DNA of 5,876 nt from an uncultured Methylococcaceae bacterium (GTDB lineage Bacteria > Pseudomonadota > Gammaproteobacteria > Methylococcales > Methylomonadaceae): NCBI GenBank assembly GCA_903903765.1, contig CAIVAH010000038.1, positions 1 to 5,876 of the forward strand, read 5' to 3'. A model generated the notes under the pieces. The model worked only from the letters and a program-made list of their open reading frames with translations, was not told the DNA's origin and ran no database searches. Every line of letters begins with the position of its first letter. Position 1 is the stretch's first letter. The translations under genes were made by a program, and so were the position numbers. Positions 4,899-5,876 of this stretch are shown here, piece by piece.

Positions 4899-5282
4899 TT
4901 ATTCTCCAATTGTAATTTTATATGATGGTCTACCAGGTTTTGATGTAACAGCACCAAGTAAAACATCCGTTATTTCGGGTGAGCATCTTTTCCACGCTGT
5001 CATGTTGATGGCGGGTGTCCATCTAAATAAAGCAGACAGATGCTCGGATAATCCATTTTCTGCCGCAATTTCTTGTAGCATTTCTGAATTAACTTTTCTG
5101 TCAATTCGTCCAGTAACTTTGATAACAAAGTTACCGATTTTTTTTGTTTCAACTCCTTCAAGCGTTTCCTGTATTTTCATCAAAGAAGATATTTGATCTT
5201 CGATGTATCTACGCTCCGAAATAACGTAGTCTTCTTGTACCTTTAATTCTAACCAGCGGTTAGATAATTCTGTGATGTTCAT
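4899..5282 (-). CDS. 127-aa phage protein of the recombination module, function unknown
   Basis: A protein of a type commonly seen next to Sak4-like ATPases and DUF669 proteins in phages. I recall a DUF7173-like resemblance but cannot confirm it. Residues about 1-45 are charged and helix-prone (NRWLELKVQEDYVISERRYI), possibly a coiled coil. A compact domain follows: a strand pair (IGNFVIKVTGRIDRKV), a helical part (SEMLQEIAAENGLSEHL), and a C-terminal strand motif TSKPGRPSYKITIG. There are no catalytic motifs, no membrane segment and one Cys. The ATG at 5282 overlaps the ATPase stop by 4 bases (ATGA), with a modest GGCGGTG upstream, so translation is coupled. A partner or loading-factor role with the ATPase or the ssDNA-binding protein is inferred from position only. 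Confidence 0.82.
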   Translation of the reverse strand: MNITELSNRWLELKVQEDYVISERRYIEDQISSLMKIQETLEGVETKKIGNFVIKVTGRIDRKVNSEMLQEIAAENGLSEHLSALFRWTPAINMTAWKRCSPEITDVLLGAVTSKPGRPSYKITIGE

Positions 5283-5876
5283 TTTGCACCGCCAATCTCT
5301 CTAATTATTGCACCTAGGTCTGGTTGCTCCCATGCTTGAAGTTTGCCGGATCTGTCTTTTGCCATCCATAATCCATCGCTATCGCACATCAATGCGCGTT
5401 GCGCTACACCGTCAGCATCTTTTTCTACTCGAAGTGCTAACACCAAATCAAAAAAGTATGGAAGTGTTTGTCCTAACTTAGCACCAGGCATTGATGGCGC
5501 ATACATCATGCGACCTGTTTCGTCCTGGGACTTCTCAACCTTGGCGGTCATCAAAACATTTTTACCTGGCAAATCACGAAAGGCACGAATCAATGCCGTC
5601 ATCTGCGTTGCCATCTCGCCATAAGCAGCGCGACCATCTTTGTTTTGTGTTTTTTCATGAATTAAAACCACTTCGCCAATTTCAGACAAACTGTCTAAAA
5701 TTACCGAGTCGAATTGATTACCTTCTGGGGTTAACAGCCATGCGTAGATTTCATTTAAATCACTCATGTTAGAAACTTCAACATAAGGTATGTTGCTGTC
5801 TTTAATTGACAGTAAGCCACCTTCCGCACTTATAATCACGGGATTTGGCATTGTGGTTGACAATGTTGTTTTGCCA
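5279..5876 (-). CDS. Sak4-like RecA-fold ATPase, 5'-truncated by the window edge
   Basis: The frame is open to the right edge and its first whole codons read G-K-T-T-L, the end of a Walker A loop. The N-terminus therefore lies outside the window, and a TTG at 5863 within it is not a start. Counting from that Gly, the order is Walker A end (1-5), PNPVIISAEGG (10-20), Walker B FDSVILDSL (55-63), a sensor-like strand KNVLMTAKVEK (105-115), and MPGAKLGQTLPYFFDLVLAL (129-148). This pattern is that of the phage AAA_24/Sak4 group. Members are RecA-core, single-strand annealing recombinases or related nucleotide-binding proteins. The protein probably anneals or pairs single strands, with help from the nearby DUF669 protein. 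At least 198 residues are visible; normally only a short N-terminal stretch precedes Walker A, so most of the protein is here. Confidence 0.88.
   Translation of the reverse strand, partial: GKTTLSTTMPNPVIISAEGGLLSIKDSNIPYVEVSNMSDLNEIYAWLLTPEGNQFDSVILDSLSEIGEVVLIHEKTQNKDGRAAYGEMATQMTALIRAFRDLPGKNVLMTAKVEKSQDETGRMMYAPSMPGAKLGQTLPYFFDLVLALRVEKDADGVAQRALMCDSDGLWMAKDRSGKLQAWEQPDLGAIIREIGGAK

Noticed and set aside
5002..5772. Plus-strand frames opposite the ATPase and the 127-aa gene
   Set aside because: They are antisense shadows with no ribosome binding site and no recognisable domain.

Overview
The window looks like the early replication/recombination region of a tailed phage or prophage from an AT-rich bacterial host. 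A Gram-negative, gammaproteobacterial-like host would fit the protein style, but nothing here fixes the host. Every gene I can support lies on the minus strand, so transcription runs from high to low coordinates. Genes are tightly packed, with 1 to 8 base overlaps or 1 to 2 base gaps and Shine-Dalgarno (SD) sequences inside the preceding gene. I see no tRNA, rRNA, CRISPR array, insertion sequence or integration gene. 

Right half (5876 to 1205), a DNA-processing operon in transcription order: a Sak4-like RecA-fold ATPase (cut by the window edge inside its Walker A motif); a 127-aa helper protein of unknown function; a DUF669 protein (putative phage ssDNA-binding protein); an intrinsic-terminator-like hairpin; a Cas4/AddB-like PD-(D/E)XK nuclease with a predicted Fe-S cluster and an extra four-cysteine module; an SF2 helicase with a zinc ribbon; a 63-aa four-cysteine protein; and a stand-alone VRR-NUC nuclease. 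This set could resect ends, coat and anneal single strands, unwind or remodel branched DNA and resolve junctions. 

Middle (1204 to 1110): the longest non-coding gap (95 bp). It holds a plausible minus-strand promoter flanked by two palindromes, which suggests a repressor-controlled start for the left half. 

Left half (1109 to 1): small genes of unknown function. They are a 45-aa ORF, an acidic 72-aa protein, a very acidic 106-aa protein, a second terminator-like hairpin, a 75-aa single-span membrane protein, and a gene that leaves the window at base 1. 

The most notable observations are: a four-cysteine module with matching pattern in both the nuclease and the 63-aa protein; two terminator-like hairpins whose U-tracts abut the SD of the next gene with no room for a promoter; the palindrome-flanked promoter; and three unrelated proteins ending in Gly-Glu because the next gene's SD is written over their last codons. 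I found no clearly new multi-gene system. The core reads as a known type of phage recombination module with some unusual details.
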